64,000 bases of DNA, taken from contig NZ_CP114176.1 in assembly GCF_027186265.1 (NCBI RefSeq), positions 806,001 through 870,000 on the forward strand, in the 5' to 3' direction. This DNA is from Lentibacillus daqui. GTDB taxonomy: Bacteria; Bacillota; Bacilli; Bacillales; Amphibacillaceae. The position numbers and the translations under genes are program-made. Under the pieces are notes generated by a model. It was not told where the DNA came from. It searched no databases and saw only the letters and a program-made list of their open reading frames with translations. Of this stretch, positions 53,136 through 61,411 are shown in pieces (position 1 is the stretch's first letter; every line of letters begins with the position of its first letter).

Positions 53136-54245
53136 ATGAGTCAAACAGTAGAAGAAAAACAGGTGGTATCTCGGGAGATTCCGGAAACGATGAATGCTGT
53201 AGTGGCCTACGCTCCAGAGGATTATAGGTTTGAGGAAGTGAAAACTCCAAAACTGGAAAACGATCAAGAGATTATTATAAAGGTAGAAGCGTGCGGAATT
53301 TGTGCAGGAGATATTAAAGCATATGGTGGGGCACCTAGCTTCTGGGGGGATGAAAAACAACCACCATATATAAAAGCGCCAATGATTCCAGGTCATGAAT
53401 TCATTGGGAGAATTGTACAAAAAGGGGGTGCAGTTACAGATTTTGAAATTGGTGACCGGGTCATTTCCGAACAAATTGTACCTTGCTGGGATTGCCGTTT
53501 TTGTAATCGAGGGCAATATTGGATGTGCGAAAAACATGATTTGTACGGTTTTCAAAACAATGTAAACGGTGGCATGGCAGAATATATGAAATTCACCAAG
53601 GAAGCAATCAATTATAAAGTTCCAGAAGATTTACCACTAGAAAAAGCTATTTTAATAGAACCATACGCTTGCAGTCTACATGCAGTACAAAGAGCTAACG
53701 TCCAACTTGGTGATGTTGTTGTTTTATCCGGTGCAGGAACGCTTGGTTTGGGAATGGTAGGAGCCTTGAAGAAATCCGGCCCTAAGAAGTTAATTGTATT
53801 GGATTTGAAAGAGGAACGCCTGGAACTGGCGAAGAAATTCGGAGCGGATCTTGTTTTAAATCCTAGTAAAGTGGACGTGGAAAAAGAAATCAAAGAAATG
53901 ACCGACGGCTATGGTTGCGATGTTTATATCGAAGCTACTGGTCATCCGAAATCGGTTGAACAAGGCTTGCAAATGATTCGTAAATTGGGCCGTTTTGTAG
54001 AATTTAGTGTGTTTGGTGAGCCGGTAACAGTAGACTGGAGTATTATCAGCGATCGGAAAGAGTTGGATCTTTTAGGATCACACTTGGGGCCGTACTGCTA
54101 CCCGCTCGTTATTGAGGGCATCAAGAACGGGGACTTTCCGACAGAAGGTGTTGTGACACACAAGCTTCCTCTCGAGCAATTTGAAGAGGGTTTCGATTTA
54201 ATGAAGAAGGGTGAAAACTCTTTAAAAATTGTTTTACAGCCATAA
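53136..54245 (+). CDS. Zn-dependent polyol dehydrogenase, erythritol/L-threitol dehydrogenase-like
   Basis: 369 aa; ATG 53136 with AAGGGGAG 7 nt upstream; an ATG at 53130 abuts the ribosome site. Medium-chain dehydrogenase: catalytic-zinc residues in ACGICAGDIKAYGG and PGHEFIGRIV, structural Zn Cys cluster in VPCWDCRFCNRGQYWMCEKH, NAD fold GAGTLGLGMVGALKKSG. FGEPVTVDWSIISDRKELDL and LGSHLGPYCYP closely match the erythritol/L-threitol dehydrogenase (EltD) of mycobacteria as I recall it. It should oxidise a tetritol to erythrulose. The kinase and isomerase genes downstream fit this. Confidence 0.85.
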   Translation: MSQTVEEKQVVSREIPETMNAVVAYAPEDYRFEEVKTPKLENDQEIIIKVEACGICAGDIKAYGGAPSFWGDEKQPPYIKAPMIPGHEFIGRIVQKGGAVTDFEIGDRVISEQIVPCWDCRFCNRGQYWMCEKHDLYGFQNNVNGGMAEYMKFTKEAINYKVPEDLPLEKAILIEPYACSLHAVQRANVQLGDVVVLSGAGTLGLGMVGALKKSGPKKLIVLDLKEERLELAKKFGADLVLNPSKVDVEKEIKEMTDGYGCDVYIEATGHPKSVEQGLQMIRKLGRFVEFSVFGEPVTVDWSIISDRKELDLLGSHLGPYCYPLVIEGIKNGDFPTEGVVTHKLPLEQFEEGFDLMKKGENSLKIVLQP

Positions 54246-54316
54246 TGATATAGAAGTACGGAAGGGAAATGTGCTTTCTCTTCCGGACAATTTACTTATA
54301 AGGTAGGTGGAACTAC

Positions 54317-55591
54317 GTGCTGAATAGTGAAAATTTTCTGGATAGGATTGGGATTACCAGTAAAATCTCGTGGGGTTTTTTAGGTGTTCTAATTTTCATG
54401 ATGGGGGATGGGCTTGAATTAGCTTTTATTTCGCCTTATCTGGTCGATCAGGGCCTATCAGTGACACATGTTTCCGCATTGGTTACCGGATATGGGATAA
54501 TGATTGCGGTTGCTTCCTGGTTTTCCGGTGTATTGATTGACATGTTCGGGGCTAGAAAAGTCATGCTTTGGGGCTTGATTGCCTATATTGTTGGCCATTC
54601 AGCATTTGTCGGTTTCGGGGTTAGCAATTTAGATTATATAATAATGCTTCCGACGTATATGATGCGTGGAATTGGTTATCCACTGTTTGCTTATGGTTTT
54701 TTGGTCTGGATTACCTATAGGACGCCACAAAAACGGCTTGGTAAAGCTGTTGGCTGGTTCTGGTTCGTTTTCTCAGGAGGGATGAATGTCCTTGGAGCTG
54801 GCTTTTCTAAATGGGCAGTCGAACATCTTGGGTATATTAATACATTATGGTCATCAATTTTTTGGGTATTGCTCGGTGCGCTGTTTGCTTTGGTGTTTAA
54901 TCGTGACAAGCTGGAAAGAGTATCCACGTCCAAAGGTATTGATCAGGTCAAGGAGCTGGCTCGTGGTATAACGATTGTCATAAGGGAACCAAAAGTAGGC
55001 GTTGCTGGTATTGTTCGTGTTATCAACCAGGCTGCCCAATATGCCTTTCCGGTATTTTTGCCGACATACCTGGCAGCATACGGTATACCAACGACAACGT
55101 GGTTAGGTATCTGGAGTGCAATCTTCCTCTCTAATATTGCTTTTAACCTAATTTTCGGTGTCGTTGGTGATAAGTTAGGTTGGCGTAATACGATTATGTG
55201 GATTGGCGGTGTTGGTTGTGGTGTGTTTACGCTATTGCTCTACTATACACCACAAATCATCGGCGGTAACCTGACTGTCATGACTATAGTGGGTATTTTA
55301 TGGGGTGCTTGCCTGGCGGGTTATGTGCCGATTTCCGCGCTGGTTCCTTCCCTTGTTAAAGAAGAAAAAGGTGCAGCCATGTCAATTCTGAACTTGGGCG
55401 CCGGTCTATGTGTCTTTGTTGGCCCGGCCATAGTGACAGTGTTTTATGGGCTTGTCGGTGCGGTCGGTGTAACCTGGATTTTAAGCGGCCTATATTTTGC
55501 AAGCACGATTATGATGATTTGGGTTAAATTACCAAATAACGCAAAAACCCTGGATGATATCGGTAAGAGTGAAGCGGTTGTTGCAGATTAA
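54317..55591 (+). CDS. MFS polyol permease
   Basis: 424 aa; GTG start at 54317 behind AGGTAGGTGG. Twelve membrane helices of the major facilitator type, polyol permease (RbtT/DalT) group: GVLIFMMGDGLELAFISPYL, GYGIMIAVASWFSGVLIDMF followed by GARKVM, and LPTYMMRGIGYPLFAYGFLV and FLPTYLAAYGIPTTTW. Known members carry ribitol and D-arabitol; here a C4 polyol is likely from the neighbouring dehydrogenase. A hairpin (54257-54288) lies between it and the dehydrogenase gene. Confidence 0.9.
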   Translation: MLNSENFLDRIGITSKISWGFLGVLIFMMGDGLELAFISPYLVDQGLSVTHVSALVTGYGIMIAVASWFSGVLIDMFGARKVMLWGLIAYIVGHSAFVGFGVSNLDYIIMLPTYMMRGIGYPLFAYGFLVWITYRTPQKRLGKAVGWFWFVFSGGMNVLGAGFSKWAVEHLGYINTLWSSIFWVLLGALFALVFNRDKLERVSTSKGIDQVKELARGITIVIREPKVGVAGIVRVINQAAQYAFPVFLPTYLAAYGIPTTTWLGIWSAIFLSNIAFNLIFGVVGDKLGWRNTIMWIGGVGCGVFTLLLYYTPQIIGGNLTVMTIVGILWGACLAGYVPISALVPSLVKEEKGAAMSILNLGAGLCVFVGPAIVTVFYGLVGAVGVTWILSGLYFASTIMMIWVKLPNNAKTLDDIGKSEAVVAD

Positions 55592-55719
55592 GACAAAATA
55601 AGTTTGAAAGACGATCAAACAGTCCCGTGGCTTGGATGCAGGGGGACTGGCTCGTGTTTGAGGTTTGTTATTTTTCAATAGAGTAGGAAAAGAAACAGAA
55701 GTAAAGGGAGTGGAGCAAG

Positions 55720-56724
55720 ATGAAAAAGTTAATAAACAATCCTGTAGATGTTGTAGAAGAAATGGTTGAAGGATATGTAATGGCGCATTCTGATTATATC
55801 AATCAATTACCGACAAATAAACGATCATTGGTTATTAATAAAAAAACGAGGGATGGGAAGGTTGGTATCCTCATTGGCGGTGGATCCGGTCACGAACCAG
55901 CGTTTATGGGATATGTTGGCAATGGCATGGCAGACGGTGTTGCAGTGGGTAATATCTTTGCCTCCCCTTCCCCGGATCCTATCTTGGAAGTTACCAAGGC
56001 AATTGATAAAGGAGCAGGGGTTGTTTTTCTTTATGGAAATTATGCTGGTGATGTGATGAATTTTGGCATGGCAGCGGAATCAGCTGATTTGGAAGAAGAT
56101 ATTGAGGTCGGTATGGCTTTGACGACTGATGATGTTGCCTCGGCCCCAAAAGAAGAAAAGGAAAAACGTCGCGGAATTGCTGGTGAATTCTTCGTTTATA
56201 AAGCTGCGGGTGCTGCAGCTGATTTTGGTTATCATTTAGAAGATGTTGTTCGGATAGCAAAGAAGGCAAATGAAAATACACGTTCAATGGGCGTAGGTTT
56301 GAACCCTTGTTCACTGCCGCAAACTGGCGAACCAAGCTTTGACATCGCGGACGATGAGATGGAAATTGGTTTAGGGCATCATGGTGAACCAGGCATCGAA
56401 AAAGGTAAATTGGAATCAGCCGATCGTGTTGCAGAACGGTTGGTACATGATATTTTAGCAGATGTCGATTTAACCAAAGACGATGAAGTTGCAGTACTTG
56501 TTAACGGGTTAGGATCTACACCGAGAATGGAATTGTATATCGTTTATCGTCGCGTTCAGCAACTCCTTGATGAATTGGGTATAACAATTTATCGCTCTTA
56601 TGTTGGTGATTATATCACTTCATTGGAAATGGGTGGCTGTTCCGTAACCATCATGAAGTTGGATGATGAGTTGAAAAAGTGTATTGATCATCCAGTTGAT
56701 TGTCCGATGTTTGTTCAAAAATAA
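55720..56724 (+). CDS. dhaK: Dihydroxyacetone/erythrulose kinase, DhaK subunit
   Basis: 334 aa; ATG 55720 with AAGGGAGTGG upstream. DhaK fold: KVGILIGGGSGHEPAFMGYV, GVVFLYGNYAGDVMNFGMAA, and the substrate-binding His in IGLGHHGEPGIEKGKL, to which the ketose is bound covalently. It works with DhaL, which binds the nucleotide. In tetritol pathways, DhaK-like kinases phosphorylate erythrulose, and that role fits here. IS607 copy 2 lies directly after the stop codon, between dhaK and dhaL. Confidence 0.92.
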   Translation: MKKLINNPVDVVEEMVEGYVMAHSDYINQLPTNKRSLVINKKTRDGKVGILIGGGSGHEPAFMGYVGNGMADGVAVGNIFASPSPDPILEVTKAIDKGAGVVFLYGNYAGDVMNFGMAAESADLEEDIEVGMALTTDDVASAPKEEKEKRRGIAGEFFVYKAAGAAADFGYHLEDVVRIAKKANENTRSMGVGLNPCSLPQTGEPSFDIADDEMEIGLGHHGEPGIEKGKLESADRVAERLVHDILADVDLTKDDEVAVLVNGLGSTPRMELYIVYRRVQQLLDELGITIYRSYVGDYITSLEMGGCSVTIMKLDDELKKCIDHPVDCPMFVQK

Positions 56725-56839
56725 GAGGGGTTCCAAAACAGTTTAATCTAAATTATTTAAAATTAATTACTTTTTAGCAGGATTCTCGCATTTTATGTCG
56801 AACCTTGTAAGTAGAAATAAAATGAGGAGGATCGCTAAC

Positions 56840-57466
56840 ATGTATACCATCGATGAAGCATCCAACATACTTGGTGTTCATCCCACTACATTAAGAAGGT
56901 GGGAAAAAGAGGGGAAGATAACATCCTCTCGAACTACCGGTGGCCATAGAAGATATGCTGTAGAAGACCTTAGTGCTATCAAGCATGATTTGAAACCACT
57001 TCAGGACAAAATTGTTATCGGGTATTGCCGTGTCTCATCATCGGACCAAAAGGAAGAGTTAAAAAGGCAGGTCCATACCGTTTCGCAGTATTGTTCGGCA
57101 AATGGATATCAGTTTCGTATTATAAAAGATCTGGGAAATGGTTTGAATTTCGATAAGAAGGGGTTAAAAGAATTAATCCGGCTGGTGCAAAGCAATCAGG
57201 TGGAGAAAGTTGTCGTCAACTACAAGGATAGGTTACTACGTTTTGGGTATGAATTGTTGGAACAAATATGTGCCTTCCATCATGTGAAAATTGAAATCGT
57301 CAACCATACAGAGGATAAAACATATGAGCAGGAGTTAGTCGAGGATATGCTTTCCATTATTACTGTCTTCAGCAGCCGCTTGTATGGAAGCAGAAGTCAC
57401 AAGCGAAAGAAACTGCAACAAGCGGTGAAACAGGTCATTGAGGACAACGGCCATGCTTACGTATAA
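56840..57466 (+). CDS. tnpA: IS607-family serine recombinase TnpA (copy 2)
   Basis: 208 aa; ATG 56840 with AGGAGG 9 nt upstream. Same domains as copy 1: MerR-like HTH (SNILGVHPTTLRRWEKEG) and resolvase domain (GYCRVSSSDQKEELKRQ, VVNYKDRLLRFGYELLEQIC). Differences from copy 1 are a handful of substitutions with no gap. It overlaps tnpB by 14 nt. It appears able to act on both copies. Confidence 0.93.
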   Translation: MYTIDEASNILGVHPTTLRRWEKEGKITSSRTTGGHRRYAVEDLSAIKHDLKPLQDKIVIGYCRVSSSDQKEELKRQVHTVSQYCSANGYQFRIIKDLGNGLNFDKKGLKELIRLVQSNQVEKVVVNYKDRLLRFGYELLEQICAFHHVKIEIVNHTEDKTYEQELVEDMLSIITVFSSRLYGSRSHKRKKLQQAVKQVIEDNGHAYV

Positions 57467-58796
57467 TAAAAAGGTACGATTGGTGGTTACAAAGGAAAAC
57501 AAGCAGTTACTCGATTCTCAATCCAGAATGTGCAACTGGCTGTACAATCAATTGCTTGATGCGGTGGAGGAAGATTATCGCAATGGAAAAAAGAAAAAAC
57601 TGCTTTCCGGCAGAAACCTGAGGAATGAAGTACCGAAAATAAAAGGGGAAAACCCATTTTTGTGTAAAGTCCATTCCTCCCCATTGAAAAATACGGCATT
57701 ACGGTTAAAAGATGCCTATGAACGATTTTTTGATCCAAAATTAATGAATGAGAAACCAAAATATCGTTCATGGAAAAAGAAGTGGTTTTCGCTATATTAT
57801 GATGAACCAAAAAAAGGCTTTAAATTATTGGACGCCAATCTGCTTTCCTTAAGTTTTGGCAAGTTAACAGATGAAGAACATAAGGAATTAAAGAAAAAAG
57901 ATAAAAAGGCTAAGAAGACTATCAAAATTAAAGTTGGACTTGTGGAAGCGGTAGAACTAAGCGAAACGGAGAGAATCAAAACCCTTCGCATTACAAAGGA
58001 TCTGGATTCGTATTATGTCATTTTTACAATAGAAGATGTCAAAGAAATCACCAAGATGAAGGAACAATCGTTTATTGTATTTGATCCCAACCATAAGAAT
58101 TTGGCAGTAGGATTAGGCAGTGATGGAAAATCATATGAATTGAAATCGATGAATGCACTGTTGAAGTATTGGGATAAACGAATCGATGAAATCAAATCAA
58201 AACGGGACAAATGTGAAAAATTTAATAAGCTGGTATGCACCCCAAACGTCACCTATTTTGAGCCAAGCAAACGTTGGAAGAGACTCAATCATGCTTTGGA
58301 AAAGGCGCAATTAAAACGTCGAGAACAAATGAAGACGCTGTTATTTAGCTATGCGCATTATTTTTCCAAGCGTTACGATGCGATCTACATTGGTGACTAT
58401 ACACCAACTCCCGATGTAGCGAAATACGGGTCAATGAGAAGAGCCATGTTAAATCAAACACCAGTCGGTAAATTCAGGAGTATTTTGAACTGGGTGCAGG
58501 AAAAAAGTAGTAAATATTATCAAAAGATCGATGAACGTGACACAACCAAAACCTGTTGTGTCTGCGGTAACAAAGAGAAAAAAGATCCATCTATTCGCAG
58601 CTTTACATGTGTAAACTGCGGTACAACGCTTTCGAGAGATATCAACAGTGCAGTTAATATCGGAAAGAAAGCCAAAAAGCGATTGCCTCGCGCAGGCTAC
58701 ATAGGTGTGGAATCCCCTATGTATACAGTTTGGTGGGATTTTAAACAGGCAAAGATTGCTTGTGGTTTGACCCCATCTGCTGGCCTCGGGAAGTAA
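57453..58796 (+). CDS. tnpB: RNA-guided endonuclease TnpB, intact, rearranged RuvC site (copy 2)
   Basis: 447 aa from ATG 57453. RuvC-I Asp in FDPNHKNLAVG, Zn ribbon TCCVCGNKEKK to FTCVNCGT, RuvC-III Asp in SRDINSAVNIG. The usual RuvC-II Glu is Gly (IYIGDYTPTPD, codon 58392), while Glu in KIDERDTTKTC lies 47 residues later. An alternative Glu at about this distance is described for Fanzor and a related TnpB group, so the enzyme may still be active. The 31-residue tail RLPRAGYIGVESPMYTVWWD and on to SAGLGK is missing from copy 1. TnpB cuts DNA at sites matching its guide RNA and helps keep the element. Confidence 0.92.
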   Translation: MLTYNKKVRLVVTKENKQLLDSQSRMCNWLYNQLLDAVEEDYRNGKKKKLLSGRNLRNEVPKIKGENPFLCKVHSSPLKNTALRLKDAYERFFDPKLMNEKPKYRSWKKKWFSLYYDEPKKGFKLLDANLLSLSFGKLTDEEHKELKKKDKKAKKTIKIKVGLVEAVELSETERIKTLRITKDLDSYYVIFTIEDVKEITKMKEQSFIVFDPNHKNLAVGLGSDGKSYELKSMNALLKYWDKRIDEIKSKRDKCEKFNKLVCTPNVTYFEPSKRWKRLNHALEKAQLKRREQMKTLLFSYAHYFSKRYDAIYIGDYTPTPDVAKYGSMRRAMLNQTPVGKFRSILNWVQEKSSKYYQKIDERDTTKTCCVCGNKEKKDPSIRSFTCVNCGTTLSRDINSAVNIGKKAKKRLPRAGYIGVESPMYTVWWDFKQAKIACGLTPSAGLGK

Positions 58797-58898
58797 ATCC
58801 GAGGGTTGAAATAAACATTCTTCTTGGTAACAGAGAAGAGGTCTTTGATTAATTTTAGGCTTAATTTCGGTTAGGTTTAAATAGACAAAGGAGTGCGG
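58700..58898 (+). ncRNA. Candidate omegaRNA (reRNA) scaffold at IS607 right end, copy 2
   Basis: Same conserved 3' tail as in copy 1, overlapping the end of tnpB and running to the right end. The guide would be read from the flank and begin with gataatagtggagattac of dhaL. Inferred from how TnpB systems are built; boundaries are not visible. Confidence 0.38.
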
Positions 58899-58905
58899 GA
58901 TAATA

Positions 58906-59571
58906 GTGGAGATTACAGCAAGAGAATTTAAAACATATTTGAAACAAGTAGTGAGCATGGTTGAAGCAGAGAAGGATTACCTCTGTGAACTTGATCGCAA
59001 ATTAGGAGATGGGGACCACGGTGTTACGATGTCGATTGGTTTTCAGGCAGTAAATGAAAAATTGGAAACTGATTTGGCTGATGAAAAGGATTGCAGCAAG
59101 ATTAGTGTTACAGCGGGTAAAACATTTTTAAACGCGGTTGGTTCGTCCGTTGGCCCGCTATATGCAACAGGGTTTATGCGCGGAGCCAAGCAAATAAAAA
59201 AGAAAGAAGTTTTAAACGACGAGGACCTTATAGCATTTTGGATCGCTTTCGCAAATGGTGTAAAGGAGCGGGGGCAAGCTGAAGTTGGCGACAAAACCAT
59301 GGTAGATACATTTGCGCCATTTGTTCAAGTGTTGGAAATAGAAGGTGCAGAAGATGTAGAAGCGAAAGGCCTTTTACCGATTTTCCGCGATGCTGTTCAA
59401 AAAGCGGAGGAAGGTATGAAGTCGACAAGGGACCTTGTGTCTAAAAAGGGGCGCTCCAGCCGTTTGGGAGATAGATCAGTAGGAGCACAAGATCCTGGGG
59501 CAACTTCTGCATATTTGCTTTTGGCTACATTTTTAGACTATGTTGAAGATTTATCACAAAAGGTAAGCTAG
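58906..59571 (+). CDS. dhaL: Dihydroxyacetone/erythrulose kinase, DhaL subunit
   Basis: 221 aa; GTG start at 58906. The nucleotide-binding subunit: Asp ligands for Mg in DRKLGDGDHGVTMSIGF, VGSSVGPLYATGFMRG, and the C-terminal KGRSSRLGDRSVGAQDPGAT. It transfers phosphate to the ketose held by DhaK. The native ribosome site (GGGG before ATAATAGTG) has been rebuilt by the IS607 insertion, which adds AAAGGAG 12 nt upstream. Without IS607 the dhaK-dhaL gap would be ~10 bp, normal for this gene pair. Confidence 0.93.
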   Translation: MEITAREFKTYLKQVVSMVEAEKDYLCELDRKLGDGDHGVTMSIGFQAVNEKLETDLADEKDCSKISVTAGKTFLNAVGSSVGPLYATGFMRGAKQIKKKEVLNDEDLIAFWIAFANGVKERGQAEVGDKTMVDTFAPFVQVLEIEGAEDVEAKGLLPIFRDAVQKAEEGMKSTRDLVSKKGRSSRLGDRSVGAQDPGATSAYLLLATFLDYVEDLSQKVS

Positions 59572-59597
59572 TTGCCGGAATATATATGGCTAAAAAG

Positions 59598-59630
59598 GAA
59601 TCAGAGCTTGTGTTTTCTGATTCTTTTTTT
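59598..59630 (+). terminator. Rho-independent terminator of dhaL
   Basis: GAATCAGA / TCTGATTC stem with a 10-nt loop and TTTTTTT. Confidence 0.9.
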
Positions 59631-59646
59631 GACACAAAACAAAATT

Positions 59647-59707
59647 AAACGAAAACAAATATTGATAAACGAAAATAAATGATTTAAAATGAAATTAATT
59701 GATAAAT
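59647..59707 (+). promoter_or_regulatory. Tandem ~20-nt AT-rich repeats before rpiB (candidate DeoR operators)
   Basis: Three direct repeats with a 20-nt period: AAACGAAAACAAATATTGAT, AAACGAAAATAAATGATTTA and AAATGAAATTAATTGATAAA. DeoR-family regulators often bind short AAACGAAA/TTTCGTTT-type direct repeats. A related copy (TGAAAACAAATGATAAAAT) lies before the dehydrogenase gene next to the DeoR gene, so both promoters may share the regulator. Confidence 0.6.
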
Positions 59708-59739
59708 AAATTTCTAAGGATAGAGAGGGGAATCACATC

Positions 59740-60228
59740 ATGATAATAGCTGTTGGATCAGATCATAATGGATATGAACTGAAAGAAGGGATTAAAAAGT
59801 TTATTGAGGAAAATACAGAACATGAAGTGGTGGACTATGGCTGTCATTCTTGTGAGGCAGTTGATTATCCAGATGTTGCATTTGAAGTCTCAAAAGCCAT
59901 TAGTGAAGGCAAATTGGATAGGGGCATTTTAATTTGCGGAACAGGTATTGGTGTTTGTATCGCTGCCAACAAATACCCTGGCATTCGCGCCGCACTGGCA
60001 CATGATACGTATTCTGCTGAAAGAGCCCAATTAAGCAATAATGCACAAATATTAACAATGGGTGCGCAAATTATTGGTCTGGAAGTTGGTAAAAAAATTG
60101 TTGAAGCCTATTTAAATGTGACATGGGCAAATGGATCAAAACGAAAAGTAGACAAAATCAATAATAAAGAAAAGGAATTTTTGAACGGAAAATATCAAGA
60201 AGCAGCCATGAATTCATGTACCTGCTAG
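59740..60228 (+). CDS. rpiB: RpiB/LacAB-family sugar-phosphate isomerase
   Basis: 162 aa; ATG 59740 with AGAGGGG upstream. RpiB fold: MIIAVGSDHNGYELKEGIKK, with the conserved Cys-containing loop LICGTGIGVCIAANKYPGIR and ALAHDTYSAERAQLSNNAQI. Known members isomerise ribose-5-phosphate, allose-6-phosphate, or in tetritol pathways D-erythrulose-4-phosphate to D-erythrose-4-phosphate. The context favours the last role. The tail KEFLNGKYQEAAMNSCTC is slightly longer than in housekeeping RpiB. Confidence 0.9.
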   Translation: MIIAVGSDHNGYELKEGIKKFIEENTEHEVVDYGCHSCEAVDYPDVAFEVSKAISEGKLDRGILICGTGIGVCIAANKYPGIRAALAHDTYSAERAQLSNNAQILTMGAQIIGLEVGKKIVEAYLNVTWANGSKRKVDKINNKEKEFLNGKYQEAAMNSCTC

Positions 60229-60241
60229 GGGGAACAATTTA

Positions 60242-61192
60242 ATGCAAAGTTTGTTATTAAATTTTTTAAATGTAACCGAGTCAGCTGCGATTGCCGCTTT
60301 ACCATGGATTGGAAGCGGCGATAAGATTGCAGCAGATAATGCGGCCACAAATGTGATGCGCAGTATGCTGAATCAATTAGCGATGGATGGCACGGTTGTC
60401 ATTGGTGAGGGAGAAATTGATGAAGCACCAATGCTTTTTATTGGCGAAAAATTGGGTGCGGGGTATGGACCAGATGTGGATATTGCGGTAGATCCAATTG
60501 AAGGGACGACACCTACCGTAAAAGGGCAACCGAATGCCATTACTGTGATAGCTGCAGCACCAAAGGGAACATTACTTCATGCCCCAGACATGTATATGGA
60601 AAAAATTGCAGTTGGTCCAAAGGCAAGGGGTGAAATTAACATTGACTATTCGCTTTATGAAAATATGAAAGCGGTAGCTCAAGCAAACGGAAAACAAATG
60701 AATGAGTTAAATATTTGTGTTCAAGATCGACCGAGGCATAAGGAATATATCGATACCATTCGGAAAACGGGTGCCAAGGTGCACTTGTTTAATGATGGTG
60801 ATGTCATTTATGCAATGGCAACATGTATGGAAAATAGTGGTGTCGATATGTTTATTGGAATTGGCGGAGCACCAGAAGGCGTTTTGGGTGCTGTTGCTGT
60901 TAAATGTCTGGGAGGAGAAATGCAGGCTAAACTCAAACCTCGTAACGATGCAGAAATAACGAGATGTCTGCAGATGGGTTTACCGGATGCGGAAAGTCCA
61001 TTGAGCCATCAACAACTAATTGGATCTGACGATTGTGTTTTTGCGGCTACAGGTATTACCGATAATCTATTTCTAAATGGAATAAGGATGGATAATGAAG
61101 GTCTTGTTACAAAATCTATTCTTATTTATGGAAGAGAACAAAAAATACGTTACGTTGAAAGCAAACTCGCGTTGCAGGAAGCTGTATTGTAA
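60242..61192 (+). CDS. glpX: Class II fructose-1,6-bisphosphatase (GlpX)
   Basis: 316 aa; ATG 60242, 13 bp after rpiB, with AGGGGGAAC upstream. GlpX motifs: SAAIAALPWIGSGDKIAADN, VVIGEGEIDEAPMLFIGEKL, the metal site VDIAVDPIEGTTPTVKGQPN and MFIGIGGAPEGVLGAVAVKC. It removes the C1 phosphate from fructose-1,6-bisphosphate, and related enzymes also act on sedoheptulose-1,7-bisphosphate. In a tetritol operon this may serve to use erythrose-4-phosphate plus DHAP by way of sedoheptulose bisphosphate (inference). Confidence 0.93.
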   Translation: MQSLLLNFLNVTESAAIAALPWIGSGDKIAADNAATNVMRSMLNQLAMDGTVVIGEGEIDEAPMLFIGEKLGAGYGPDVDIAVDPIEGTTPTVKGQPNAITVIAAAPKGTLLHAPDMYMEKIAVGPKARGEINIDYSLYENMKAVAQANGKQMNELNICVQDRPRHKEYIDTIRKTGAKVHLFNDGDVIYAMATCMENSGVDMFIGIGGAPEGVLGAVAVKCLGGEMQAKLKPRNDAEITRCLQMGLPDAESPLSHQQLIGSDDCVFAATGITDNLFLNGIRMDNEGLVTKSILIYGREQKIRYVESKLALQEAVL

Positions 61193-61311
61193 TAAAACGT
61201 AAATTCCATTGCAGCAATTTGACGTCAACAAAGAAGGAAAGCGTATAAAGCGTATAAAGGGAATGTTGGTTTGTTAATTTAGAGTAGAATTGATGGGGAT
61301 AAATGAGTACA

Positions 61312-61333
61312 GGCTGCTTCTGAGTAAGCAGCC
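61312..61333. terminator. Bidirectional hairpin between glpX and the aminotransferase gene
   Basis: 8-bp perfect stem GGCTGCTT / AAGCAGCC with a 6-nt loop between convergent genes. Weak T tract on either side. Confidence 0.55.
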
Positions 61334-61411
61334 TTGCATTTCCTATACTTGAATCTCAAGTTGTATTTGCAGACATAAAAAGTTGAGCAATCTCAACGAA
61401 TGTTTTTATCA

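Larger units (their letters stand above)
56729..58898 (+). mobile_element. IS607-family insertion sequence, copy 2 (intact)
   Basis: ~2,170 bp, same orientation as copy 1 and nearly identical. Left flank aagaGGGG, right flank GGGataata. No target duplication, as expected for a serine recombinase joining at GG. Both genes are intact. It sits between dhaK and dhaL, between the dhaK stop and the dhaL ribosome site, without breaking either frame. The last bases of the element, acaaaggagtgcgg, contain a Shine-Dalgarno-like AAAGGAG that faces dhaL. Confidence 0.9.
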
